From Cymodocea nodosa (taxonomy: Eukaryota; Streptophyta; Magnoliopsida; Alismatales; Cymodoceaceae), in contig CM072337.1 in NCBI GenBank assembly GCA_036874045.1, positions 372,001 through 436,000 of the forward strand: DNA of 64,000 nt, read 5' to 3'. Shown piece after piece: positions 12,145-23,248 of the stretch. Within the stretch, counting starts at the first letter, position 1. Each line of letters starts with the position of its first letter. A program made the position numbers and the translations under genes. The notes beneath the pieces are model-generated. The model ran no database searches. It was not told the DNA's origin and saw only the letters and a program-made list of their open reading frames with translations.

Positions 12145-12640
12145 TCATATGAATTCCTTCTTTTTTTTCAAATATTTTTATCTTTTATCAAGTAATCAAA
12201 AAAATTACATAAAATTGAATATTTTCTTATAATTTCTAATTAAGTAATTTTATAGCTACCTTGACTTTTTGTGATTTCTTCTACACTAATTAATTATTCT
12301 ATCTTATTTAATTCATTTCTTCCCTCTTAAGTATATGATGGAAGCACCTTAATAAATTTTCTCTCACCTAATTTAAGGAATTTCTTCCCACTTGATCATA
12401 GGAATTCCTTTTTTAAAAATAATTTTATCTTCTATCAAGTCATCAAAAAAATTACATAAAATTGAATATTTTCTTATAATTTCTAATTAGGTAATTTTAT
12501 GCCTACCTTGACTTTTTTTAATTTCTTCTACACCAATTAATTATCCTCTCTTATTTAATGCATTTCTTCCCTCTTAAGCATACGATGGAAGCACCTAATT
12601 AAATTTTCTCTCATCTTACTTTAAGAGGTGTTATTTCTGC
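12145..12640 (+). repeat. Tandem duplication with a period of about 247 bp
   Basis: Two head-to-tail copies, about 12145-12393 and 12394-12640. The block attacataaaattgaatatt follows the agtaat/agtcat anchors at 12191 and 12438, and gaagcacct occurs at 12341 and 12588. Both copies contain tttcttccctcttaag and gaattcctt. The copies differ by scattered substitutions. No coding trace is visible. Confidence 0.88.
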
Positions 12641-13254
12641 GAGCTATATTCCTAATAAAATATTTTTTTTAAGCTCGTCATTAATTATAATATCTTCACT
12701 CATTCGATTAAACATATGTATTTTAACGATATTAACTGTTTGCTTATGCTCATGTACTGTAATGTAACATATTAAAGCTTTAGAGTATAATTTGACGGGC
12801 AGCAATTTTATAGAAATTTTCTTTTTTAATTTTAACCGTATCGTACTATATATACCGTGCTAATGAAAAATATCACCCATATTTTTCTCCTTCTTATATG
12901 ATTGATTAATCTCAGAGCAGGAGACCTTTAATGTATATTTTTAATTTCATATATTGCAAGAAATGAAAGCAGTAGAAGCGCGGTTGAGCTTCCGCGAAGG
13001 AGAAAAGATTTAGCTCAAATTAAAACAAAGAACACGGAGAAAGAAGGCTGGTGATTTATATATATATGTAACACAAGAGACGATAAGGTTTGATCGATAT
13101 ACATAAGGTGACATGTATCAGCCACTACTAAAGAATAATTTTAAAAAGCTCAGAAATGCATGAACCAACATTATTATTATGAATACGTAAGGTGATCATT
13201 CAGATGAGGCGGGTTGCGAAGAACAGACAGATGATTGGAGGAGGTACGGTGGGA
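12641..13254. other. 3' flank of the NHL gene
   Basis: AT-rich DNA that includes the likely 3' UTR of the NHL gene on its right side. No other feature is seen. Confidence 0.5.
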
Positions 13255-13836
13255 TCAGAAATCAACGTCGCACTTGGTCCGGTTAAACGCAGAGGAAGAG
13301 CCAGGCGCCGGCAGCTGGAGGGCGCACCTGATCTTCGGCCGGTACTTGTTGGTCTTGACGGACCAGACCTTGAACCTCACCCTCATGCTCAGCTTCACGT
13401 CCACCTGGAAGAACCCGTCTCTGGTCTCATTCTGGAATTTCTCGGCCAGCGATGTGCTCTTGTCGACGACCACCTTCCGGCCAATCAGGACTGCATCGAC
13501 GTACGAGGTGTTCTTGGAGCCTTGGCGGAAGTCCGGTATTTGATTGTCGTGGCCTATCCCTTGGCCGCCGTAGGAGGCGGTTGCGTCGAGGCGGTCGTAG
13601 AGGACGTGGACCCTGTGGCTGGGGTTGCGGATGCTGAGCTGCACCCTGATGTCGTAGTCGAGGGTGCTGCCGGTGAAGTTGAACGTCCTAAGCTCGGCGC
13701 TCTCGGCGTAGGACCTGAGGGCGTTGGGGCGGATGAGGAGCCAGAGGACGAAGAGTACGATGGCGAGGAGGAGGAGGAGGAAGACGATGCAGCCCCAGAA
13801 CTTACAGCAGCAGGAGGAACACGTTCCTTTCGCCAT
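13255..13836 (-). CDS. NDR1/HIN1-like (NHL) protein, LEA-2 domain membrane protein
   Basis: This is an intronless 193-residue protein of the NHL/LEA14 group. Such proteins are plasma-membrane or secretory-pathway proteins, often linked to pathogen and stress responses. The short cytosolic start MAKGTCSSCCCKFWG contains four cysteines near the membrane, which are candidate acylation sites (inference). A single hydrophobic helix follows at about 16-36, and the LEA-2 fold runs from about 45 to 175. It keeps NPSHRVHVLYDRLDA and IPDFRQGSKNTS, the counterparts of the NPN-x-IGIYYD and PPFYQG-x-KNT signatures of the family. Several N-x-S/T sites (53, 109, 136 and 185) would face outward. The whole GC-rich frame is open and the length is usual. 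The exact paralogue (NHL1 to NHL26) cannot be told by eye. Confidence 0.92.
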   Translation of the reverse strand: MAKGTCSSCCCKFWGCIVFLLLLLAIVLFVLWLLIRPNALRSYAESAELRTFNFTGSTLDYDIRVQLSIRNPSHRVHVLYDRLDATASYGGQGIGHDNQIPDFRQGSKNTSYVDAVLIGRKVVVDKSTSLAEKFQNETRDGFFQVDVKLSMRVRFKVWSVKTNKYRPKIRCALQLPAPGSSSAFNRTKCDVDF

Positions 13837-13898
13837 GGTGGAGGAGGGGGTTTCCGGGACAGAAGAAGAGGAAGTTGATCAAGGGAATGCAGAAGGAG

Positions 13899-13906
13899 AT
13901 ATATAG
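13899..13906 (-). promoter_or_regulatory. TATA box of the NHL gene
   Basis: The minus strand reads CTATATAT about 63 bases upstream of the start codon, inside a pyrimidine-rich leader. It is the only good TATA match close to the gene, and it implies a short 5' UTR of roughly 30 bases. Confidence 0.6.
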
Positions 13907-14193
13907 AAGAGATGGTGTGAGATTTGTGAAGGAGAGAGGTGGTCGCTGGTGCATGCATGTGTACGCTTTTAATCTGGTTCCTTTGATGGGGAGAGAAGAA
14001 GAAGTTCAAAAGTTCCTCGGTTTCTCTCCCCTTTGCTAACGTGTGCTTGTGGATCACATCAATCCATCGATCAGCCCATGAGAATCTTTCTTTTTTTTTT
14101 CTTCTGAAATTAACATATACGAGATAAATACCAAGAATTAGTGGTTTTCCATGGGGATGTGCAGTTTCAGGGCAATTTATGACCCAGTGCGTG

Positions 14194-14335
14194 TTGACTT
14201 CTTGGCATCCTTCGTCTTCTAATTCGTAATAAAGTCCAAATTAATTCGATCTTTCGATTGGAGCCACACATGAGATTAGTGGATTTAAGACGAAATCAAG
14301 CACCAGTGAATGCAACAACCGAGGGACATTTGACC
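14194..14335 (+). promoter_or_regulatory. Two W-box motifs upstream of the NHL gene
   Basis: TTGACT at 14194-14199 and TTGACC at 14330-14335 match the WRKY-binding core TTGAC(C/T). They lie 360-500 bases upstream of the NHL start codon. W-boxes are common by chance, so a role in defence control is only suggested by the family. Confidence 0.35.
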
Positions 14336-15625
14336 CACATCCCAATTGCAAAGTCTCGGACGTATATGTTAAATGCGGGACGTGTGGCTGCCAATAATTG
14401 TAGATGCAAATACCACCCCCCCCCCACACAAAAAAAAAAAAAAGAAAGGAAAAGAAAAGAAACACGCACACACCATTAATGTGGTTCTTCATCGCACGCT
14501 TCCACCGATGCCATCTCATCTTCACCGGTTCAATGCATCTTCGGCCCAGCATATACACCGGTGTTCAAACAGATGGACCCATTTTTAAATATTGATTTCA
14601 TCGTACAATTCTAGTTAACACAACCGTTTAGGAATATGATAATTTCCGATCTTGTCATGTTCACTCGGTTTTGACTTCTGCGATCTTGAGATTTCCATGC
14701 CCTACAACAGAACATGGATATGAATGCACCCTTTACTGGTGATGGGCGTGGTAGCACCTTTTGGATCACAAGAATTCCCCTAACCAAGAACATCGTCGGC
14801 ATGCATCGACCAATTAGGGTTGATGACGATTTCCATAATAAACGTTTGAGCGGCTAACAATTTTGGAATAAAAATCATTTTAAATTGGGGTTTTCAGCGG
14901 CTTGCTTTTTTAACACGTTCCTCTCAAAAGTTTTTCTATTTGACACACAAATTTGTGTCAGTTTCTATAAGAAGCCCGTCTATAATGCTAATAAATTTAC
15001 GAATGTAAAATGCAACAAAAGGAAGGGAAAAACAAAAACAACAAGAAAAAGACTGAAGTCGCGTTTAGATTTGACGTTGATCGATGTTCTCGGCCGAAAA
15101 TGTCATAAGTTGAAACAAATGCAAATTAGCTTCTTCAAAAATCTTATATTCTTGGCACACTAAATAAATTAAAAATGCTGGATGAATTTATCCAACTTTA
15201 AACAACTCTTTTTTTTACACTAGATTGCTTGCCCCGGAAGTTTTTTTTTCTCTCTCCCTCTTTTCTACTTTTCTTCGTTTATTGTCTTTTTAATGAAAAC
15301 CATTACTTAATTACAAAATTGACAATCAATCCTATGGATGATCAGACGATGGACTTTGTCATCGTTACTTACAACAAAATCATGAATGGGCTGGGAAAAA
15401 TCATGTTAGAAATCAGATTCTCTTTGAAATCCTTCAGCCGCCATTTTTGAAGAATTGCTCAATGCATCGTTCTGTCAAGCATAATGCAGTTGGAGGCTGA
15501 TTGTAAGTGTAAAAACTCCATAAGAATAAACGAGGAAAGTTGGGTTGGACAAAAATGACAGAAACCTAGCAGCAGAAGCAACATAAATGCTAGTAATCAA
15601 CTGGCCATGGGCATGGTCCAAACCA
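14336..15625. other. Spacer between the NHL and LSM3 genes
   Basis: Mixed AT-rich DNA with a C run and an A run at about 14416-14445 and no gene that I can support. The right end should include the LSM3 3' UTR. The open frames in it are short and match nothing. Confidence 0.5.
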
Positions 15626-18600
15626 TCAAACAGTCCTCAATGGCGGAGAAACAAGTATTACTCCATCACCTCTAACAAAAAGATACGGAACGTGGCGTTT
15701 TGAGGACTGTAGAAGAAAAACAAAGGCAATTAGCTAGAATAATAAATGAAATTTTTTTTTTTGTCTGCACAAGAACTTAGAATTATAGCCTGCCACACAT
15801 CTCTATGTCGTTTTCTTTCATTGAGTACAAGAATGCATAATGACCACAAGAAATGGGAGCATGCACAAGGGTATCTGAGTAACTCATTGATTTAATTAGC
15901 AAGTGCCATACATCGTGTATGGTGCAAGTGCAAGTCAAAGAAAGTCACTGTGTTTCTTTTCTTTAGAAAAAGGTAACGTTTACAAATTCTAGCGATTCAA
16001 TTTATATATGATCGTCTATCCAGTTAAACCATTATTTGAATATGCAGTTTCTTCCACCTTAACATTGGTTTTAATTTTAGGTTCCTTTCTAAATTTTGTT
16101 CATGTTCCTTGTATATCTCAATCTTGCCAAAATAGTCTCATTTTGAAAAATGTCGGGACACAAGAAATAGGTGGAAGTTGGTTCACATTAACAAAAATAA
16201 TGTCTCTATATAAAGAGACTACAAGCACATAATCAACATAATTCTAGCAATGTAGGATTAAACTTACTATATATATATAACTCTAATATATTATTGTAGG
16301 CACCCCACTTATGAGAAAGTGTTTTTGTCTTTTCATTCATCTATTCTCCTCCTCTTCGTCCTCTACTTCATCCCTTATGGACAACATGGGTCCATTCTCT
16401 CATCTTCTCTTAATTTTTATACTTAACCTTAGAATAGGGCATCCACACCTTAAACACCGAGCATCCTTCATCTTAACTGCAATAATCAAAAAACTGAATA
16501 ATCCAGATGTGTGCAGTGGTAAACATGTTTCCCACACATACTTAGAGCACTAATTTAGGCTTATTGTTCACTTGCCTATTGTCTTACACAACTTAAGAGT
16601 CACTTGCATTTATTGGTAGATTTTTCCTAATCTACTCTTGATTAGACTAAGTGATGACTCTCTTTTTCTCTCTTTTTTGTCCCAAAGAACACATTACAGC
16701 AAAGGCAATGCCTCTAAGGTCATTACAATTATATTATTTACTTTAGTACTTTTCCTCAAGTTGAAACATCCGACTTGTAATAAACTTAATCATGGTTGAA
16801 AAATAATAGATAGAAAAACATAAAAGAAATAGTTTTTGTAGTAGTAGTAGCAACAAAATGTAATAATAGTTCTTGTAGCAAAAGTAACAATAACAAAAAT
16901 AATCTAATCTAAGCCTAGGAAGAACTATATCTTAGACAATAATAAATTTACCATTGGATAATACAATCCAAGGTAGTAAAATAGATAGATGTCATCTACT
17001 CTCAACATTATTGTAAAATTGATTTTTTATTTTTCCCTTTTTTTAACTTCCACCATTTTTTGGCACTTTTTTCTAAGTAATGTTTTTTCAAGGTGTGCTA
17101 CTACACCTCTTCTCCTACCGCTCTTCTATTTCCTCTTTTTATAATGTCACATACATCTCCTCCTCTTTACCTTTCTACTTAGATCTTTTTGAACTCTGGA
17201 AACTTATACTCTGATATCATATGGAAAAACAAGAAATAGGCAAAAGTTAATTCACATTAGCGAAGATATTGTTTTTATATACTACGACTACAAGGACACA
17301 ATCAACATGAATCTAGTAATATGAGACTAACCCAACTATACACATAACCCTGATATATTATAGCTAGATATAAATGGACCTTTTTTATATCCATCTGATT
17401 TTGATGTCCACATTTGAACATAATATCAAGCCAAAAAAGGTAAGACAACTGGGTAGAGTTTGCACACATACATTCATGCCCAAAAATCATAGTTGCAAGG
17501 CCTAAGAGAGGCCTCAAATGAGGGGTGTTGGAATAGTTTCATTTTACATTGATAAAAAAAGGGGAAGGAGTTTTTAGTTATAAAAAGATGGAAATCTCCA
17601 TTTAATTGATTTCAAGTTGAATTGCCAACATATCAAGTTTTCAACACAACACATATCTTCCTATCATACATATTAAGCTGCCCAGCTAAGTATCATGTCG
17701 GCACCTCCTACGACTAGGAGCCAAGTTGTGAAAATAAGGCCAGGTGTCCCAAGGGTGAGTCATATGCTATTCTTTCTGATTTATTTTAGATATTTAAAAA
17801 TGATATTATCTTTATTTTAAGTTTCTCTATTTTTCAATACATTATTACTTTCTAGTATTAACTTTAATCTACAAAAAATCTATTCATCAATAATGGCACA
17901 TAATCATGTAAATGTAAATGAAACCAATTATTTTTTTTAAAAATTACTTACGATGCCTAGGCTTGAAAACATGCAAGATAACTTCTGGGACACCCACAAC
18001 TCTCTGAAAAATATAATTTCTACAAATATAACATCCCAATAATGGGAAAAATATATTGACCCATACAATTATCATTATGCTCACGTTTTTTATCACTACG
18101 TGTTTGATAACACTTTTGGGTGAGCAAAAATTCTAAACATTATGGTAAAATTTAATTTCTTGAAAGTTTTAGATTCTATCTTAAGCTTGTTTGGAAAAAT
18201 AAAAGACCTCGTAGATTGTAGATAAAATCCCTTTGGAAATGACAAAAACAGCGGCACAACACAGAAAAACTAACGGAACTTTTTGTTAATATTAAAGATG
18301 ACCACTTCTTAAAAAAAATTATTAAATATGACCATAGGTAAAATAAATTACTTAATCTAACTTCTACTTTAAGAAGGTTAAACCCAACATCTCTCTGATG
18401 AAGGACAATAGAAGCTGTTCTTTCTAAAAGCTGAACGCTAGAAGCAACTCAGAATCTATTCCAAAAAGGAGCCTATGTTAAGCCTTTATCAGGCTTGAAG
18501 GAAATTGCTATATATATAACTCAAAGAAGCTATCAAAAAGTGATGAAAAGAGAGTTTACCCGAACAATCTCTTCATACGTTTCATCATCAATTTCGGCAG

Positions 18601-19907
18601 TAGTAATGATCTCTTCAACTTCTCCGAGTATCATATTTAGATGTTGATCATAAGCCTGAACATAAAGATATCAACATTGCACACGTTAAACTCTGTTTCC
18701 AACCAAGTTTAGAGAAAATAAACTGGGTCAAAAATGATGATGTCATATGAAAAGGATCGACTGAATATCCCAGGAAAAAAGAAGAAGTAGGAAAGGAATA
18801 TAAAACAAAATTAATTACAAGTACTCTGTAATGGTAAGTATGTACTGTAAAACAAATAAATATCTATAATATAAAACAGAAATTATAACAAGTACATCAT
18901 CCATTTTCAATAGAGTCAATGACACTATAATGACTAGTACAAAATACGATGTACAGTTAGTTTAATCACTGATATAGATTATTTTTGCTGACTCACGCAG
19001 TACGCCTAAGGCATTGGTGATGGTTGAACGATACTGATGTTTTCCATATAAAAGAATGACAAGATATGACAAATCATATCATCGCGCCACATTTTTTCAG
19101 AATGTCGAGGTACAGTGAATCATAGGATCATACCATAACTTGCAGCAGCCAAACGTGGAAATGAGTAAATCATCACATGGCTAAAAAAACGTGACTAAAA
19201 ACAATACACATACATGTCTACACATTACTCGACAAACTCTGCAGTGTGAACTCTCTGGTCCCATGAACTACCTCTCTTCCCTCCACATTAGGACCACATA
19301 AGCTCAAGTGCACATAATGCTCATGTGTGACACCAAATAAGCTTGAGAGGGTGAGTAATTCGAAAATACAAGAGTATCTAACACCTTCCTAATGTGTGTC
19401 TAAAGTACTTATCCAACTATGGATTATTGAACCAACAGTCTTATCCATTAAGAATCACATAATCACACTTAGGTTTCCTAGGTTCTCCAGTAGACTAGGT
19501 GGCAAATCCTTTCATCTTTTTCTGCTTTTCCTCTTTTTTTTGGATTCACGTGGTTACAAAAACAGGTCACTCTACCATGTTTTCAATCCATCAAATTTTC
19601 ATCAGGATCTAGGGACCGACGTTCAAACAGATTTTACTTTTAACATGGCTTAGCAGATCTTTCAATTTTCGTACCATTGCTTCTCTTACCGATATCAGTT
19701 AACCAAAACCAATCCTAGCATATGGTCAATATACTACCGTACCGTAAAGAACAACGGAGCTCAGATCCAGGAAGTTTTCAAATGCCGTACGTGTAGTTTA
19801 CCACGAAGCTCCCGATCCGATCGGAGCTTGACGTAGATGCGCTCGTCGAGACTGAGCCTGATGAGATCCAGCGGCTCCTTCACCGCGCTCTCCTCCTCGC
19901 TCCCCAT
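15626..19907 (-). CDS. LSM3: U6 snRNA-associated Sm-like protein LSm3
   Basis: LSm3 is a subunit of the heptameric LSm1-7 ring (cytoplasmic mRNA decapping) and the LSm2-8 ring (U6 snRNP, splicing). Three exons on the minus strand, 19907-19791, 18655-18560 and 15706-15626, join in phase 0 at both junctions and give 97 residues, the usual LSm3 length. Exon 1 encodes the near-invariant [20 protein letters not shown], exon 2 the [15 protein letters not shown] part of Sm motif 1, and exon 3 the Sm motif 2 [16 protein letters not shown]. The chosen start gives MGSEEES, as in homologues. An upstream in-frame ATG at 20015 would add 36 residues with no family counterpart. The 2.85-kb second intron carries repeats. 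Confidence 0.95.
16160..17362 (+). repeat. Pair of direct repeats of about 135 bp in LSM3 intron 2
   Basis: 16160-16294 and 17226-17362 align in the same direction. Both read aagaaatagg, then a block with ttcacatta, then actacaag-cacataatcaacat or its variant, and end at taatatatta or tgatatatta. The copies start 1066 bases apart. The intervening DNA has no recognisable protein. The pair could be the ends of a small nonautonomous element or an old tandem duplication. The family is not identified. Confidence 0.65.
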
Positions 19908-21900
19908 CTTCCTCCACGCACGCCTGTCGATCTCTCTCCCTCGTCCACCATCGCCGCGGATTTTGAAATCGTTCGAGTACAATACTGGTGGAGCTTTGGG
20001 ATCCGAACTGTCCAAGCCCGTAACGGGATCCGACTATGGATCCGGTATTCCACCTTGGGCCGGATAACATAAAAAGGTATATTTGTTCTTTTTCCAGAAA
20101 TTAGGTTGCATAAATTAAACGTTTTGTCAAGTATATATTTTTTTGGGTTTCAAACATGAACTACCAGGTTGACCAAAACATTACGCTTATTGCCCTTTTT
20201 TTTTTTTTAATTACTAGTAATGTTTTTGGTTGAACTTAAATTCAAAACCTCATGAATCTTAATATATCTTGTAGGACAAGAATACCTGCTAAAGTCACCG
20301 CTCACATACAAAATACACGATAATAAGCAACAATAATAAATCTAATAAATATATTCCTCGTCACGAATATTTTAAATGAATTATTCGTTAACCAAATTTG
20401 TTTATAATGTACAGTGCATTCTACTTATTGTTTATTACAAGAGACACAAGATGATCTTTGATTTGGCGTTAAAAATGGTAACTTCTACTTAATTTGAACC
20501 ATTGATTTTCGAATATAAATTTCTTGACGAAGAGAATTCGATTTATGTTCAAATTTTAATCTGTAACAGGCCATATATAAATTAATTATATCCATATTTA
20601 TTTCTCATTTAAAAAAAAATGATATTTATAACAAGTCGGGGATGACGCCGGAGATGCATTTGTTTGTTTCATTTGTATTTTTTATAATTAGCGGATTTTA
20701 AATTAAAATTTATAAGAAGTCGAGGCCAGCGACCGATGGGAAGAAAACAGATAAGTACAAAATTTATCTTTATTTTATATTATTTTTATTTTTATATGTC
20801 AGTTAATATTTCGGGCGGAGGGTGGACGCGTCCTCACCGTCGTTCTCTTATCTTCCCGACAAGATTAATGAAACAGATAAAAAAAATATCTCTTCGAAAA
20901 TAAATAAAATAAATATACGAGTAAGTACGACTTTCTCTGTGCTCAACAACCACGTGTATGAATGATACCACGAATTGAGAAAAAAAAAAAAAAAGGAATA
21001 TCATTAGGGCGTGGATGCTGAACGAAGGATTAAATCATCAGGACGCTTCGATACGACACCAATAAATATATAAGTGACACGCATTAAAATTTCCAAATCA
21101 TCTAAAAAAAATAAAAAAAGCATACAGACACATAGCAAATCGAATAATATAAAACATATCATTCGAACGTGCCCCTATTGACTTTGAATAAATTAAACGG
21201 CACGTATATGTGGCCACTGCAACAGGCGTCTTTTAGATGTTACTCCACGGAATTCTCATATTCAATATTTAGTCAATTATGTTTTCGTGTAAATTGATTA
21301 TGTAATGTAATTTAATTACGTTACATTATGTTACGGTTGAATAACCAAGGTCTAAGTTTTTTTTTTTGCAAAATCGAAATGCGTATTTTGGAAAATATAT
21401 ATATATATATTTTTATATTTTAATCTTTCATTTATGCATTGCACATTTACATGTGTTGAAAAACTATATATGTTATTTCTGCAGCTTCTTGATTTTAATA
21501 ATTATAACTAAAAATCATATGTGAAGATTATTTATTTTAAATTATCTCGATAGTTATCCACGTGGAAACCAATGGATAGTTTCCGAATTTTGGTTCACAG
21601 ATTTTTTTTGTTTTTTTTTTTTTTTGGAGTTGACAAGAAGCGTCCGTCGCGAAGCTCTGACCACAGCATACGCAGATTTTGTTGATGAGCAGAGAGGCCT
21701 TTCTGTTCTCGGCGAGGAGCAGGAGGAGGTCCGGAGGAGGGACGCGGAGGGGCCACCGGTACACCTGTTTTAACGCCGATCGATGCCAAGCTGACGGCGG
21801 CATCGGTCGCCCGTGGGCCCACCACTCACCGCCGTCAGAACTAACGGAAACGGAAAAGACGACTTCAACGTGAAAAGGAAAGACCTGGCGTTTTAGGCCG
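19908..21900. other. Divergent promoter region between LSM3 and the tubby-like gene
   Basis: About 2 kb separate the LSM3 start (minus) from the leader of the tubby-like gene (plus). The part near LSM3 is GC-rich. The middle is AT-rich with poly(T) and (AT) runs (for example 21398-21412). No further gene is supported. The minus-strand open frame at 21537-21914 lies over a GC-rich leader and matches nothing. Confidence 0.5.
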
Positions 21901-21929
21901 TGCTCGGCTCCCAATTCCCAATTCTGTCT

Positions 21930-23242
21930 CTCTCTCCTTTACTTCGCACCAGCACCTCCTCCGTGCCTTCTTCCCCCTTCTCCTCCGTCGCTCTTTCTAT
22001 CTCTACCCGCCTCCTCTTCTCGCGACTCGGTTGCTCTCCTCAAAGGGGGATTTCGTTTCAACTCTGGGATGCTGCTTGACCTGACGGCTGGAATGGTCTG
22101 AGAGGTGGGTGCTGCTCCTCAAGTCCCTCCTTATTCGGTACCATGTTCGAAAGGCTTAATTTTTTCAAGGTCACTCCAGTTTTTGCTGGTTGGTTCATGG
22201 GGTTTTACTGTTTTCCCAATCTGAGGTGGTATTCGATTTTTGTAATTTTGGTTTTCTTTTTCTTTTTTTCCCCCTGGAGTTATCTTTTGGGGGCGGAACA
22301 AATTCACGGGTAGAAAGATGAGCTTAAAGCTTCTGTCTTTTATCTGGTGGAAAATCGTCGATTTGCCTTTCACATCGAAGGCGTCTGAAATTTTCAACTA
22401 CCCAGAGGAAATAAGCTACATACCTCTTCGAATCGGATCGTTTTCTTCCATTTTCGTCTTCTTCTAGATTGCTTGCGGTTTCCATAGAAGATAAAAGTAG
22501 CGTATCCCTTTGAGTTCTCCTTAGCTGAAATTTACTGGGTTTTACTCGTTTCTGAAGATTTGTGACGAGAAGTGAGCGCTATCTACTCACTCTTCTACAG
22601 CGATCTCTTCCTTCCTTTTGTCATTGTTAACTTTTGTTTCTCTTTACGTGGCCCCGTAAACGAATTGTGCTATTATGAGGCAGTTTCATTTTTTTAAAAA
22701 GGAGTGGGCGTCGAGCTGTCTGTTTCTTTTGCTAGATAATGTTGAGATTTTTTCCCGTTATCCAGAGCTTGTTAAAAAACTGCCACTTTTCTCTTTCCAT
22801 CAATTCGAGGTGTTGTGATATGTGGTCTGTACAGAGATTCGAGCTGATGGTTTAAGTTGGTTGACTATTGACCTGAAATGCTTTATGTCTGGACCTAAAA
22901 TTTACGTAGAGCCTGTGAAAACTGACAAGTGTGGCCTGAAATTCTCGTCGAATCTTCTTGCTTTGCCTTTAAAATTTTGGCCACTTTGTTCTAGTCTTTT
23001 CAGACTAGGTTCCGAAAGCATTTTATTCTGTTCAAATAAAAGGTTCACATTTTGCTGACATGTTTGGTTTCACTGATATACGCATGGATTCTTCATAAAA
23101 ATCTCACAAGCAATGCCTTGGTACTCTTAATCTGTACAGTGTACATTTACAGTTCTACTCCTAAGTTTAGACAGTTGTGCCATAATCTACACATCCAGAT
23201 AGTTCTCTGATTTTGTTCTTGCTCTTTTCAGTTGTTTAGCAG
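21930..23242 (+). promoter_or_regulatory. 5' leader and leader intron of the tubby-like F-box gene
   Basis: A CT-rich stretch at about 21925-22100 resembles a plant 5' UTR. A gtgggt donor follows at 22105 and a tttagcag acceptor ends at 23242, six bases before the coding ATG. The leader intron is thus about 1.1 kb, and T-rich throughout. Long leader introns are common in plant tubby-like genes (known); the exact transcription start is not visible. Confidence 0.6.
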
Positions 23243-23248
23243 GTATAC

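Noticed and set aside
13192-13878. Long plus-strand open frame of 228 codons opposite the NHL gene
   Set aside because: It is the antisense shadow of a GC-rich coding exon. The minus-strand frame has a full family match and the plus frame none.
22131-22397. Minus-strand frame of 88 codons in the TULP leader intron
   Set aside because: It lies in T-rich intron DNA, has no family match and no splice context.
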